From Paenibacillus nanensis (GTDB lineage: Bacteria; Bacillota; Bacilli; Paenibacillales; Paenibacillaceae): a DNA stretch of 64,000 nt. A program made the translations under genes and the position numbers. The notes beneath the pieces are model-generated. The model did no database searches, was not told where the DNA came from, and saw only the letters and a program-made list of their open reading frames with translations. Positions 42,829-50,189 of this stretch are shown here, one piece after another. The stretch is from assembly GCF_003583765.1 (NCBI RefSeq), contig NZ_QXQA01000006.1:1-64000 (forward strand), given 5' to 3'. Positions within the stretch are counted from its first letter, which is position 1, and every line of letters starts with the position of its first letter.

Positions 42829-43705
42829 AGCGCACTGCTTCCCTTTGCAAAGTCCGGGACAAATAATCCAGCAGCTCGTAGCGAAGCTCCTCCCGCTGCA
42901 AAGCAAACTCAATCGTCGTCTGAATGAACCCCATCTTCTCGCCGACATCGTACCGCTTGCCCTCGAACTCGTAAGCGAATACCGCCCTGGAGCGGTTAAG
43001 CGAAGCGATGGCGTCCGTCAGCTGTATTTCCCCGCCGGAGCCCGGCTCCTGACTGCCAAGAATATCGAAGATTTCGGGCGTCAGAATGTAGCGGCCCATA
43101 ATCGCCATATCGGATGGGGCGTCCTCCCGGGCAGGCTTCTCAACCAAGTGGTTAATGCGATGGAAGGAAGGCTCCATCAGCATGCCGTCCACGATGCCGT
43201 ACCGCGACACCGATTCCTCCGGCACCCGCTGCACGCCGACAATCGAGGATCCGTACTGCTCGTATTTTTCAATCATCTGCTTTAAGCAAGGCTTCTCGGC
43301 CGCTATAATATCGTCGCCGAGCAGAACGGCGAACGGCTCGTCGCCGATAAACTTTCTCGCGCACCAGATCGCATGGCCTAGTCCTCTCGGCTCCTTCTGG
43401 CGTATGTAATGAATGTCGACCATATCCGACGACTTCCGGACCTCCTGCAGCAGCTCGAATTTGCTCTTCGCAGCTAAGACCTGCTCCAGCTCCATGGAAT
43501 TGTCGAAATGATCCTCAATCGCCCGTTTTCCTTTACCCGTCACGATAATGATGTCCTCAATCCCCGACTCGATCGCCTCCTCCACGATATATTGAATCGT
43601 AGGCTTGTCGACAATCGGCAGCATCTCCTTCGGCATCGCTTTGGTAGCGGGAAGAAACCTTGTGCCTAAGCCTGCCGCAGGAATGATCGCCTTTCTTACC
43701 TTCAT
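42818..43705 (-). CDS. galU: UTP--glucose-1-phosphate uridylyltransferase
   Basis: 295 residues, full length for GalU/GtaB. Nucleotide-binding motif [19 protein letters not shown] at the N-terminus, [13 protein letters not shown], and LVEKPARED and [11 protein letters not shown] further on. It supplies UDP-glucose for the polysaccharide and substrate for GalE. Placing it inside the eps operon differs from B. subtilis, where gtaB is elsewhere. Confidence 0.95.
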   Translation of the reverse strand: MKVRKAIIPAAGLGTRFLPATKAMPKEMLPIVDKPTIQYIVEEAIESGIEDIIIVTGKGKRAIEDHFDNSMELEQVLAAKSKFELLQEVRKSSDMVDIHYIRQKEPRGLGHAIWCARKFIGDEPFAVLLGDDIIAAEKPCLKQMIEKYEQYGSSIVGVQRVPEESVSRYGIVDGMLMEPSFHRINHLVEKPAREDAPSDMAIMGRYILTPEIFDILGSQEPGSGGEIQLTDAIASLNRSRAVFAYEFEGKRYDVGEKMGFIQTTIEFALQREELRYELLDYLSRTLQREAVRYDA

Positions 43706-43728
43706 TTCATTTCCTCTCCTTTTATCCC

Positions 43729-45561
43729 TTATCCCGACACTGTCGCGAGCGACTGTCTCGAGGCCGGCACAAGGTTGTTCGCAAGCTCCAGCAGCCGCAC
43801 CTTCAGCTCCGCTTTGTTCATGGCCGGGAAGTCCGCGATCAGGGCTTCGATTTCTTCGAAATAGATGGCCGAGGCTTTCCCGATGTAGATCTTCGGATAC
43901 ACCTGCTGCTCCATCACTTCGTCATCCTTCAGCATCTCCTCGAACAGCTTCTCGCCCGGTCTAATCCCTGTATATTCAATGCCGATGTCTTCAACCGCAT
44001 AGCCGGACATTCGAATCACGTTTTGCGCCAGCTCCGTAATGTTAACGGGCTCGCCCATATCGAGGACGAATATTTCGCCGCCCTTCGCCAGCGCTCCGGC
44101 TTGAATAACAAGACGGGACGCTTCCGGGATCGTCATAAAATAGCGGACCATGTCGGGATGCGTCACGGTAACGGGCCCGCCCTTGGCGATTTGCTGCTTG
44201 AACAGCGGAATCACGCTTCCCCGACTGCCCAGCACGTTGCCGAACCGGACGGCGACAAATTTCGTATGGCTGCTGATCCGGTCCATGTGCTGAATAATCA
44301 TTTCGGCAACCCGTTTCGTTGCGCCCATGACGCTGGTCGGATTGACCGCCTTATCCGTCGAGATCATAACAAAGGTCTCAACCCGGCTTTTGCTCGCGGC
44401 CCTTGCCGCATTAAACGTGCCCAGCACATTGTTTTTGAACGCTTCCTCCGGGTTACGCTCCATCAGCGGCACATGCTTATGAGCCGCCGCATGGTAGACG
44501 ACATGCGGCCGATGGAACATCATGACCTGCATCATTTTCTCCGCATCCTGCAGGTCGGCGATTTCGGTGTAGAACTTGATGTTCGTGTCCCGGAACATCT
44601 CCTTCAGCTCCATCTCGATCGCGTAGATGCTGTTCTCGCCATGGCCCAACAGCACCAGCTTCTCCGGCAGGAACCGCGAAATTTGCCGGCATACCTCCGA
44701 GCCGATCGAGCCCCCCGCTCCCGTAACGAGAACCACCTTCTGCGTCACATACTCCGAAATGCTTTCGATGTCGAGCTCGACCGGCTCGCGCCCAAGCAAA
44801 TCCTCCACCTGCACGTCGCGGAACTGCGTGACGGAGACTCTCCCTGTCGCAAGATCCTCCAGCATCGGGATAATTTGCGTCTTCGCGCTTGTTTTGGCGC
44901 ATTCCGTGTAGATCGCATATAGGTCTTTTTTACTTAACGACGGGATGGCAATGACGATATTGTCGATTTGAAGCTCCTTCACCTTTCTGACGATCGAGCT
45001 TACGCGCCCCGCTACGGGGATGCCCATAATGTCGAGCATTTGCTTGTGGGCGTCGTCGTCAATGAACGCGACGGGAAGCAGCTCGCCATCGGCATTGTTC
45101 ATAAGCTGCCGCGCCAGCATCGTGCCGGCCGAACCGGCTCCGACGATAAGCGTCCGCTTCCGCTTGCCGCTTTGTTTGATGAAGCTGCCCCGAACAAGCC
45201 GCCAGCACAGCCTCGATCCGCCGATCAGCAAAATATGCAGCATCCAAGTAACGGCGAGCAGCTTTAGCTGAACGGGACCGACAAGCAGGCCCTGAAGGAG
45301 GCCCGCAAGCAAAAACGAAAGTCCGACCGCCTTGGCGATAATGACCAGCTCGCCGACGCTGGCGTATTCCCACGCTTTTTTGTACAGCTTGAAGTAGAAG
45401 AAGAAACAATGATGAAAGATCAGCAGCGCCGCGCCTAACACAAAAAACGATCGATTGGCCGATACGGACGGCCCGAGCAGCCACAGGCTTGCGGCAAGCG
45501 CCGACGCGACGATCGTGGAATCGAGCAGCACCAGCAGTGCCAACCGATTTCGATAAGTCAT
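43729..45561 (-). CDS. epsC: Membrane UDP-sugar 4,6-dehydratase (EpsC/CapD-like)
   Basis: 610 residues. Four N-terminal membrane segments (to about 115), a first Rossmann motif [14 protein letters not shown] (~142) and a second [13 protein letters not shown] (~288) with [18 protein letters not shown] (~400), whose Lys and Met/Tyr-position pattern is that of the CapD/EpsC group. It should make the 4-keto-6-deoxy sugar used by EpsN and EpsM. Confidence 0.92.
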   Translation of the reverse strand: MTYRNRLALLVLLDSTIVASALAASLWLLGPSVSANRSFFVLGAALLIFHHCFFFYFKLYKKAWEYASVGELVIIAKAVGLSFLLAGLLQGLLVGPVQLKLLAVTWMLHILLIGGSRLCWRLVRGSFIKQSGKRKRTLIVGAGSAGTMLARQLMNNADGELLPVAFIDDDAHKQMLDIMGIPVAGRVSSIVRKVKELQIDNIVIAIPSLSKKDLYAIYTECAKTSAKTQIIPMLEDLATGRVSVTQFRDVQVEDLLGREPVELDIESISEYVTQKVVLVTGAGGSIGSEVCRQISRFLPEKLVLLGHGENSIYAIEMELKEMFRDTNIKFYTEIADLQDAEKMMQVMMFHRPHVVYHAAAHKHVPLMERNPEEAFKNNVLGTFNAARAASKSRVETFVMISTDKAVNPTSVMGATKRVAEMIIQHMDRISSHTKFVAVRFGNVLGSRGSVIPLFKQQIAKGGPVTVTHPDMVRYFMTIPEASRLVIQAGALAKGGEIFVLDMGEPVNITELAQNVIRMSGYAVEDIGIEYTGIRPGEKLFEEMLKDDEVMEQQVYPKIYIGKASAIYFEEIEALIADFPAMNKAELKVRLLELANNLVPASRQSLATVSG

Positions 45562-45595
45562 AAAAAGCTCATCCTTTCTTCTAAAACGCTTGGTT

Positions 45596-45611
45596 GTGCT
45601 TTATAAAGAAC
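45596..45611 (-). promoter_or_regulatory. Near-match SinR-type site inside the eps operon
   Basis: GTGCTTTATAAAGAAC (one change from the perfect palindrome) lies in the 86-bp gap between epsB and epsC, the only sizeable gap in the operon. A half-site GTTCTTT is at 45657 in the end of epsB. Confidence 0.5.
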
Positions 45612-45647
45612 ACTTAGGCCGAAAAAAAGACGTTATCCGATTCAGCA

Positions 45648-46316
45648 TCATCTAACGTTCTTTTTATTCAATATAGCGCCTATGATGTTTGCTCCCGCAA
45701 AGGATAACGACTGCTTCGCCTCAAGCGCTTTGCTGTGCGTCGTCTTGCCGCAGCGCAGCAGAAGCACGACGCCGTCGCATTTGCCCACAAGCGCGTTTGT
45801 ATCCGGAGCCTGCAGCACAGCCGGGCAGTCCATTACGATTCGGTCGTAGCGCGAACCGGCTGCCTCGATAATTTCTTTCATCATGTGGGAATCGAGAATA
45901 TCCGCCGCATTCGCATGCGAGTGGCCGCTTGTAAGCAGCTCCAAGCCTTCGATTTCCGTTCTCTGCACTGCCTCATCGAACGGCAGCTGGTGGGTAAGCA
46001 CGTTGGACAGTCCCGGAGAGATTTGCGAGCCGAATATTTTATGCAGCATCGGGTTCCGGAAATTGGCGTCGATCAACAGAACTTGTTCGCCGCGCTGCGC
46101 CATGCTGATCGCCAAGTTGATGGCGGCCGTTGTTTTTCCGTCTCCTTCCGCAGGCGAGGTAACCAGCAGGGAACGGATGGATTTGCCGTCCGACGCATAT
46201 TGGATATTATTCCGTATCGTCCGGTACTGCTCAGAGATTCGATGCGCTGGATTTAAGTAAGCTATCAAGCTTCGATGCGCGATTTTTTTGGCAATTTTCG
46301 CTTTCTCACGAACCAA
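45648..46316 (-). CDS. epsB: EpsB/CpsD-like BY-kinase, variant
   Basis: 222 residues. Walker A is SPAEGDGKTT (~57-66), Walker A' LLIDANFRNP (~83) and Walker B IVMDCPAV (~160). Two oddities: the second acidic residue of Walker A' (normally D-x-D) is Asn, and the protein ends at NKKNVR without the Tyr cluster that BY-kinases phosphorylate. Kinase activity may be reduced, or the protein may only control chain length with EpsA. The TTG at 46316 lies 8 nt after AAGGAG; the GTG at 46325 touches the ribosome site. Confidence 0.85.
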   Translation of the reverse strand: MVREKAKIAKKIAHRSLIAYLNPAHRISEQYRTIRNNIQYASDGKSIRSLLVTSPAEGDGKTTAAINLAISMAQRGEQVLLIDANFRNPMLHKIFGSQISPGLSNVLTHQLPFDEAVQRTEIEGLELLTSGHSHANAADILDSHMMKEIIEAAGSRYDRIVMDCPAVLQAPDTNALVGKCDGVVLLLRCGKTTHSKALEAKQSLSFAGANIIGAILNKKNVR

Positions 46317-47037
46317 TCGTCTCACTCCTTATTAACACGGGCTTATGCTTCCTGGACGGCGAAGAGGTATGACGGCGGCGAATCTTCGAGACTTGGCCAA
46401 GCATGTTCAGCCCGAGCGCTCCTTCGATATCCTGCTCCGTCTGAATCGAATCGTCGAGCGATTCCAGCAAGAACACCAGGCTAATGCTCAATATCAGTCC
46501 AGCGATAAATGCGACATATACAATCGTATTGGTTTTTACATTAATCGGGACAGGCACCGGTTCCGCCGAAGTCAGCAGCCTTATGCTGCTAATGCCGAGC
46601 GTCTCCGACGCCACTTCCTTGTACACGTTGACCACGGAGTTGGCAATATCCGCCGCGCGCTCAGGATGCGTATCCATAACCGTAACGACGGTAATAAGCG
46701 AGCCCTCCACGCTGTCGACGCGGATCTGGCTTCGCAGCTGGCCTGCAGAAGCGTTTAATCCAAGCTCCTCGATCACCTGTTCCAGCACCACCGGCTCGCG
46801 AACGAGCGCCCGGACGGTCGGCATTAAATCGTTGTTCGCCGCAATAATGACTCTGGATGAGGAAGCAAATACATCCGGCTCCGATTGGGAGTTATAAACG
46901 ATGCCAAGACCCGTCAGCAGTCCTGTTATGACGACAATAAGCCACAGCTTCTTTCTTATCGTCATAAAAAGCTTGCGTAGGTCGATTTCTTTGCCTTTAG
47001 GAGCAGCAAAAGGCTCTTTCATGCGATTGAATTCCAT
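46306..47037 (-). CDS. epsA: Polysaccharide co-polymerase (EpsA/Wzz-like)
   Basis: 243 residues. Two membrane segments (about 30-50 and 178-200) flank an extracytoplasmic Wzz domain, and a short cytoplasmic tail should contact EpsB. The start chosen is the ATG at 47037 (GGGTG upstream); the longer frame begins inside the operator region. First gene of the eps operon; it overlaps epsB by 11 bp. Confidence 0.88.
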   Translation of the reverse strand: MEFNRMKEPFAAPKGKEIDLRKLFMTIRKKLWLIVVITGLLTGLGIVYNSQSEPDVFASSSRVIIAANNDLMPTVRALVREPVVLEQVIEELGLNASAGQLRSQIRVDSVEGSLITVVTVMDTHPERAADIANSVVNVYKEVASETLGISSIRLLTSAEPVPVPINVKTNTIVYVAFIAGLILSISLVFLLESLDDSIQTEQDIEGALGLNMLGQVSKIRRRHTSSPSRKHKPVLIRSETIGS

Positions 47038-47055
47038 GTATACACCCGCTATCAT

Positions 47056-47109
47056 GTTAGTTATAATGAACACTAACACAAGTTTAGTTCTTTATATAGA
47101 ACATGTCAA
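47056..47109 (-). promoter_or_regulatory. eps operon promoter with SinR-type operators
   Basis: Minus strand: TTGACA (47109-47104), 17-nt spacer, TAAACT (47086-47081). The palindrome GTTCTATATAAAGAAC (47102-47087) fills the spacer almost exactly. A second, weaker site GTTAGTTATAATGAAC (47056-47071) falls just after the predicted start. Binding here should block RNA polymerase directly. Confidence 0.88.
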
Positions 47110-47139
47110 TACAATTCGACCTTCTTTTTTTGTAAAGGT

Positions 47140-47553
47140 TCAGTTGTCGATATGAAGAATAATAATATTGGATTTTTTACTGCTGTCGACCTGCCGGTAT
47201 TCCTTGCTTTGGCTCCGTTCCTTCTGCCACTTATCCGAACGGACCAGCTCCTTGAGCGCGCGAAAATCGCCCTTGTTTATACCTTCGTCCACCGCGTTCC
47301 GGATAATGGAATGCCACTCTTCGTCCAGCACCTCATCCACCCGCACCCTCGGCGGCAGCTCTTCTCCAAGCAAATATTCAATATTCGTATCCAAATGAAA
47401 GGCGATTTTCGCCAGTACCTGCAGCGACGGATTGTTCTGCACATTCCGTTCGATATAGCTCAAATAGGATTTCGATACGCCGGCCAGATCGGCAAGCTTT
47501 GTAATCGAATACCCTTTATCTTCTCTTAATTGTTTAATCCGTTCCCCAATCAT
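47140..47553 (-). CDS. Second SinR-family regulator (SlrR-like position)
   Basis: 137 residues from the ATG at 47553 (AGGAG 8 nt upstream); the longer frame is not supported. The XRE domain (MIGERIKQLREDKGYSI, AGVSKSYLSYIERNVQNNPS) is close to SinR. The C-terminal part (LDEEWHSIIRNAVDEGINKG) is diverged and extended by about 25 residues. B. subtilis has slrR beside epsA; this gene is in the same place but on the same strand, just upstream of the eps promoter. Its own promoter carries a SinR-type site. Confidence 0.85.
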   Translation of the reverse strand: MIGERIKQLREDKGYSITKLADLAGVSKSYLSYIERNVQNNPSLQVLAKIAFHLDTNIEYLLGEELPPRVRVDEVLDEEWHSIIRNAVDEGINKGDFRALKELVRSDKWQKERSQSKEYRQVDSSKKSNIIILHIDN

Positions 47554-47645
47554 AATATTCTCCTTACACCAGATTAGATCAATGCTCTCTTTTTTTATTT
47601 CGCGCATCCACACCTATCGGGTCTCTTATAACGGACAATAACTAT

Positions 47646-47674
47646 ATTTTAGTTCTTTAAAAAGAACAGGTCAA
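47646..47674 (-). promoter_or_regulatory. Promoter of the second sinR gene with embedded operator
   Basis: Minus strand: TTGACC (47674-47669), 17-nt spacer, TAAAAT (47651-47646). GTTCTTTTTAAAGAAC (47667-47652) fills the spacer, the same design as the eps promoter, pointing to autoregulation or control by SinR. Confidence 0.85.
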
Positions 47675-47784
47675 TACTCACACCCCTTATTTTCTATGAA
47701 AAATCACTCATAAAATTCGATATAATGAACAAACCGGCGCTTTTTCTTCAAGAACAACATGTAAGACTAACCTGGGAAAATTAC

Positions 47785-47985
47785 TGCGATTGTGCAGCAA
47801 TTTATCTCTTGGCGGGGCTATACAAGTTAATTTCCTGCAAATGTGCATCATTTTTGCGATAAATGAACCCATATTGCTGATTAGGCGGAAAATTGCTGCA
47901 TGATTACAGGAATTTCCCTGTTATAGCTACTTTCCGAACTCGATTCCTGCATTTTCGCAGCAATTTGGTCAGTTGGTGGGTAGCT
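47785..47985. repeat. Island of degenerate short inverted repeats
   Basis: Four related blocks occur around GCAGCAATTT / AAATTGCTGC and TTCCTGCA: near 47790-47810, 47830-47862, 47888-47920 and 47941-47970, in alternating orientation. No gene is supported in the ~380-bp gap between the promoter at 47674 and the terminator at 48058. It looks like an intergenic repeat family that could form stem-loops. Confidence 0.5.
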
Positions 47986-48057
47986 TTTTGGCGGACGGCT
48001 CAATCGACGGATGAGACAGGCGGGCTCGGTCGGTACGTGGCACGATCGCAAGCCAAC

Positions 48058-48098
48058 AAAAAAAGCTCCTCCCGTCATATCGACATGACGAGAGGAGC
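48058..48098 (-). terminator. Terminator of the GH42 gene
   Basis: GCTCCTC-CGTCAT pairs with ATGACG-GAGGAGC (one bulge each side); on the minus strand the stem is followed by T7. It lies 25 bp past the stop at 48123. Confidence 0.9.
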
Positions 48099-48122
48099 CC
48101 CTATCGCTTAACATTCGGACAG

Positions 48123-50156
48123 CTATTGGCGTTCGCTTTCCAGAATAAGCACGCCCTTGCCCGGAACCGTAACCGATCCCGAAACCACCGCGCCGCTGAG
48201 CAGCTCCGTTCTGCCGCCTTCGCCGATGGCAACTTGGGATGCCTCGCTGTTATGGTTCAGCAGGAACAAATATTCCGCATTCCCTTTCACGCGCCGCGCC
48301 GCTTCCACGCCATCAGGCAACGCGGCAAGCCCCTTAATGCCCTTTTCCTCGCACAGGTTCTTCAGGAACCCGGCCATAAACGACGCGTCCGGGCTGCTCG
48401 CGACATAGTAAGCGCGGCCTTTTCCGTATTGGTTCACCGTCAGAACGGGCATGCCTTTATAGAAGTCGGAGCCGTATTCGGCAAGCACTTCAGCGCCCTC
48501 GGTATGGATAAGATCGCAAAGCAGCCCGCATTCGTACGAATCCTTCAGCCCGCCCCACGGCTGCTTCAGGACGATTTGGTTGTTATGCTCCGGGAACAGC
48601 GCATCGATCTCTTCCGCCCAAATGCCAAGCAGCGAACGAAGCTCGCCCGGGTATCCGCCGGTTGTCACCAGATCGTTTTCGTTAACGATTCCGCTGAAGA
48701 AGGTCGTGACGAACGTGCCGCCGTTTGCCGTGAACCGTTCCGCTTTTGCCGCGAAGCCTTGCTTCACCATATACATGACAGGGGCAATGACGATGTCATA
48801 TTTGCTGAAATCTTCTTCGACCGATACCATGTCGACCTCGACGCCCATTTTGAACAAAGCGTCATAATACTTGTGCACTTCGCTGACGTAATTGAGCGCG
48901 ACTGTCGGTCCGCTCGACAGCTCGATCGCCCAGCGGTTCTCCCAGTCGTATACAATCGCAACCTTTGCTTCCGTCCGGGCGTCAAGCAGCTTGCCGCCCA
49001 GCAGCTCCAGCTCGCGGCCAAGCTCCGCGCATTCGCGGAATACGCGCGTATGCTCATGGCCGACATGCTCGATTACCGCGCCGTGATACTTCTCGCAAGC
49101 GCCGATTGATCGGCGCAGCTGGAAGAACATGACCGTGTCCGCGCCGCGCGCGACGGCCTGATAGCTCCACAGCCGCATAACGCCAGGGCGCTTAAGCGAA
49201 TTGTAAGCCTGCCAGTTCTGCTGGCTTGGCGTTTGCTCCATCAGCATGAACGGGTCGCCGCTTTTCAGTCCGCGCATTAAGTCATGGGTCATCGCGGTGA
49301 AGCTGAACGGCGTGTCCAGCGACGGATAGTTGTCCCATGAAACAATATCCATATGCTTGGCCCACTCGAAATAGTTCAGTTCCGGATAAAAGCCCATCAA
49401 ATTCGTCGTGACCGGAATATTCGGCGTATGCTTTTTGATCTCCGCATACTCCAGCTTATAGCATTCCAGCATGCTGTGCGACATAAACCGGCGATAGTCG
49501 ATTGAGATGCCTTGGAAGTTCGTCCGGTTGCCGCCCCATTCCTCGCTCAGCTCGTTCGGAGGCACAATTTCATCCCAATCATAGAACGTGTGGCCCCAGA
49601 ACCTTGTATTCCACGCTTTGTTCAGGCGGTCCAAGCTGCCGTAGCGCTCCTGCAGCCAGTTGCGGAAGCCTTCCGCGCAGTTATCGCAGTAGCAATAGCC
49701 GCCGTATTCGTTGGAAATATGCCAAATGACAAGCCCGGGATGATCCTTGTAGCGCTCGGCCAGCTTGCCCGCCAGCAGGGCGGAATATTTGCGGTAAGTA
49801 GGGGAATTCGGACAGGAGTTATGCCTTCCGCCGAACTTTCGTTTTCTGCCTTGATAATCGACCCGAAGGACATCCGGGTATTTCTTGGCCATCCATGCAG
49901 GATGAGCGCCCGTGCTTGTCGCGAGGCACGCATATACGCCGCTCTTATACAAGCGGTCCATCGTTTCGTCCAGCTGTGCGAAATCATACGTATCCTCGCT
50001 CGGTTGATTCAGCGCCCAAGAAAAGACGTTTACTGTGGCAACATCGATGCCGGCCAGCTTGAACATGCGTTCGTCTTCCTTCCAAATCTCCGCATCCCAT
50101 TGCTCCGGGTTGTAGTCTCCGCCATACCAAATTTTTGGCAGCTTCTCGTTTATCAT
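48123..50156 (-). CDS. Beta-galactosidase, GH42
   Basis: 677 residues, typical for GH42. Acid/base Glu in WHISNEYGG (~148), nucleophile Glu in FMLMEQTPSQQNW (~310). Zinc-cluster cysteines occur in NSCPNSP and YCYCDNC. No signal peptide, so it acts in the cytoplasm on imported oligosaccharides. It should release beta-linked galactose. It follows the GH95 gene by 33 bp and ends the operon with a terminator. Confidence 0.92.
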   Translation of the reverse strand: MINEKLPKIWYGGDYNPEQWDAEIWKEDERMFKLAGIDVATVNVFSWALNQPSEDTYDFAQLDETMDRLYKSGVYACLATSTGAHPAWMAKKYPDVLRVDYQGRKRKFGGRHNSCPNSPTYRKYSALLAGKLAERYKDHPGLVIWHISNEYGGYCYCDNCAEGFRNWLQERYGSLDRLNKAWNTRFWGHTFYDWDEIVPPNELSEEWGGNRTNFQGISIDYRRFMSHSMLECYKLEYAEIKKHTPNIPVTTNLMGFYPELNYFEWAKHMDIVSWDNYPSLDTPFSFTAMTHDLMRGLKSGDPFMLMEQTPSQQNWQAYNSLKRPGVMRLWSYQAVARGADTVMFFQLRRSIGACEKYHGAVIEHVGHEHTRVFRECAELGRELELLGGKLLDARTEAKVAIVYDWENRWAIELSSGPTVALNYVSEVHKYYDALFKMGVEVDMVSVEEDFSKYDIVIAPVMYMVKQGFAAKAERFTANGGTFVTTFFSGIVNENDLVTTGGYPGELRSLLGIWAEEIDALFPEHNNQIVLKQPWGGLKDSYECGLLCDLIHTEGAEVLAEYGSDFYKGMPVLTVNQYGKGRAYYVASSPDASFMAGFLKNLCEEKGIKGLAALPDGVEAARRVKGNAEYLFLLNHNSEASQVAIGEGGRTELLSGAVVSGSVTVPGKGVLILESERQ

Positions 50157-50189
50157 ATTGTATAAGTCCTCCTATTCGATCTAGTTAGG

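Noticed and set aside
42829-42948. 40-residue N-terminal extension of the EpsD-like protein
   Set aside because: The extension would lie wholly within galU in another frame and has no family similarity. The ATG at 42828 has a ribosome site and gives the normal GT4 start.
47715-47730. ATTCGATATAATGAAC as a further SinR-type site
   Set aside because: Only one half matches well and no gene start is suitably placed. Left out of the count.
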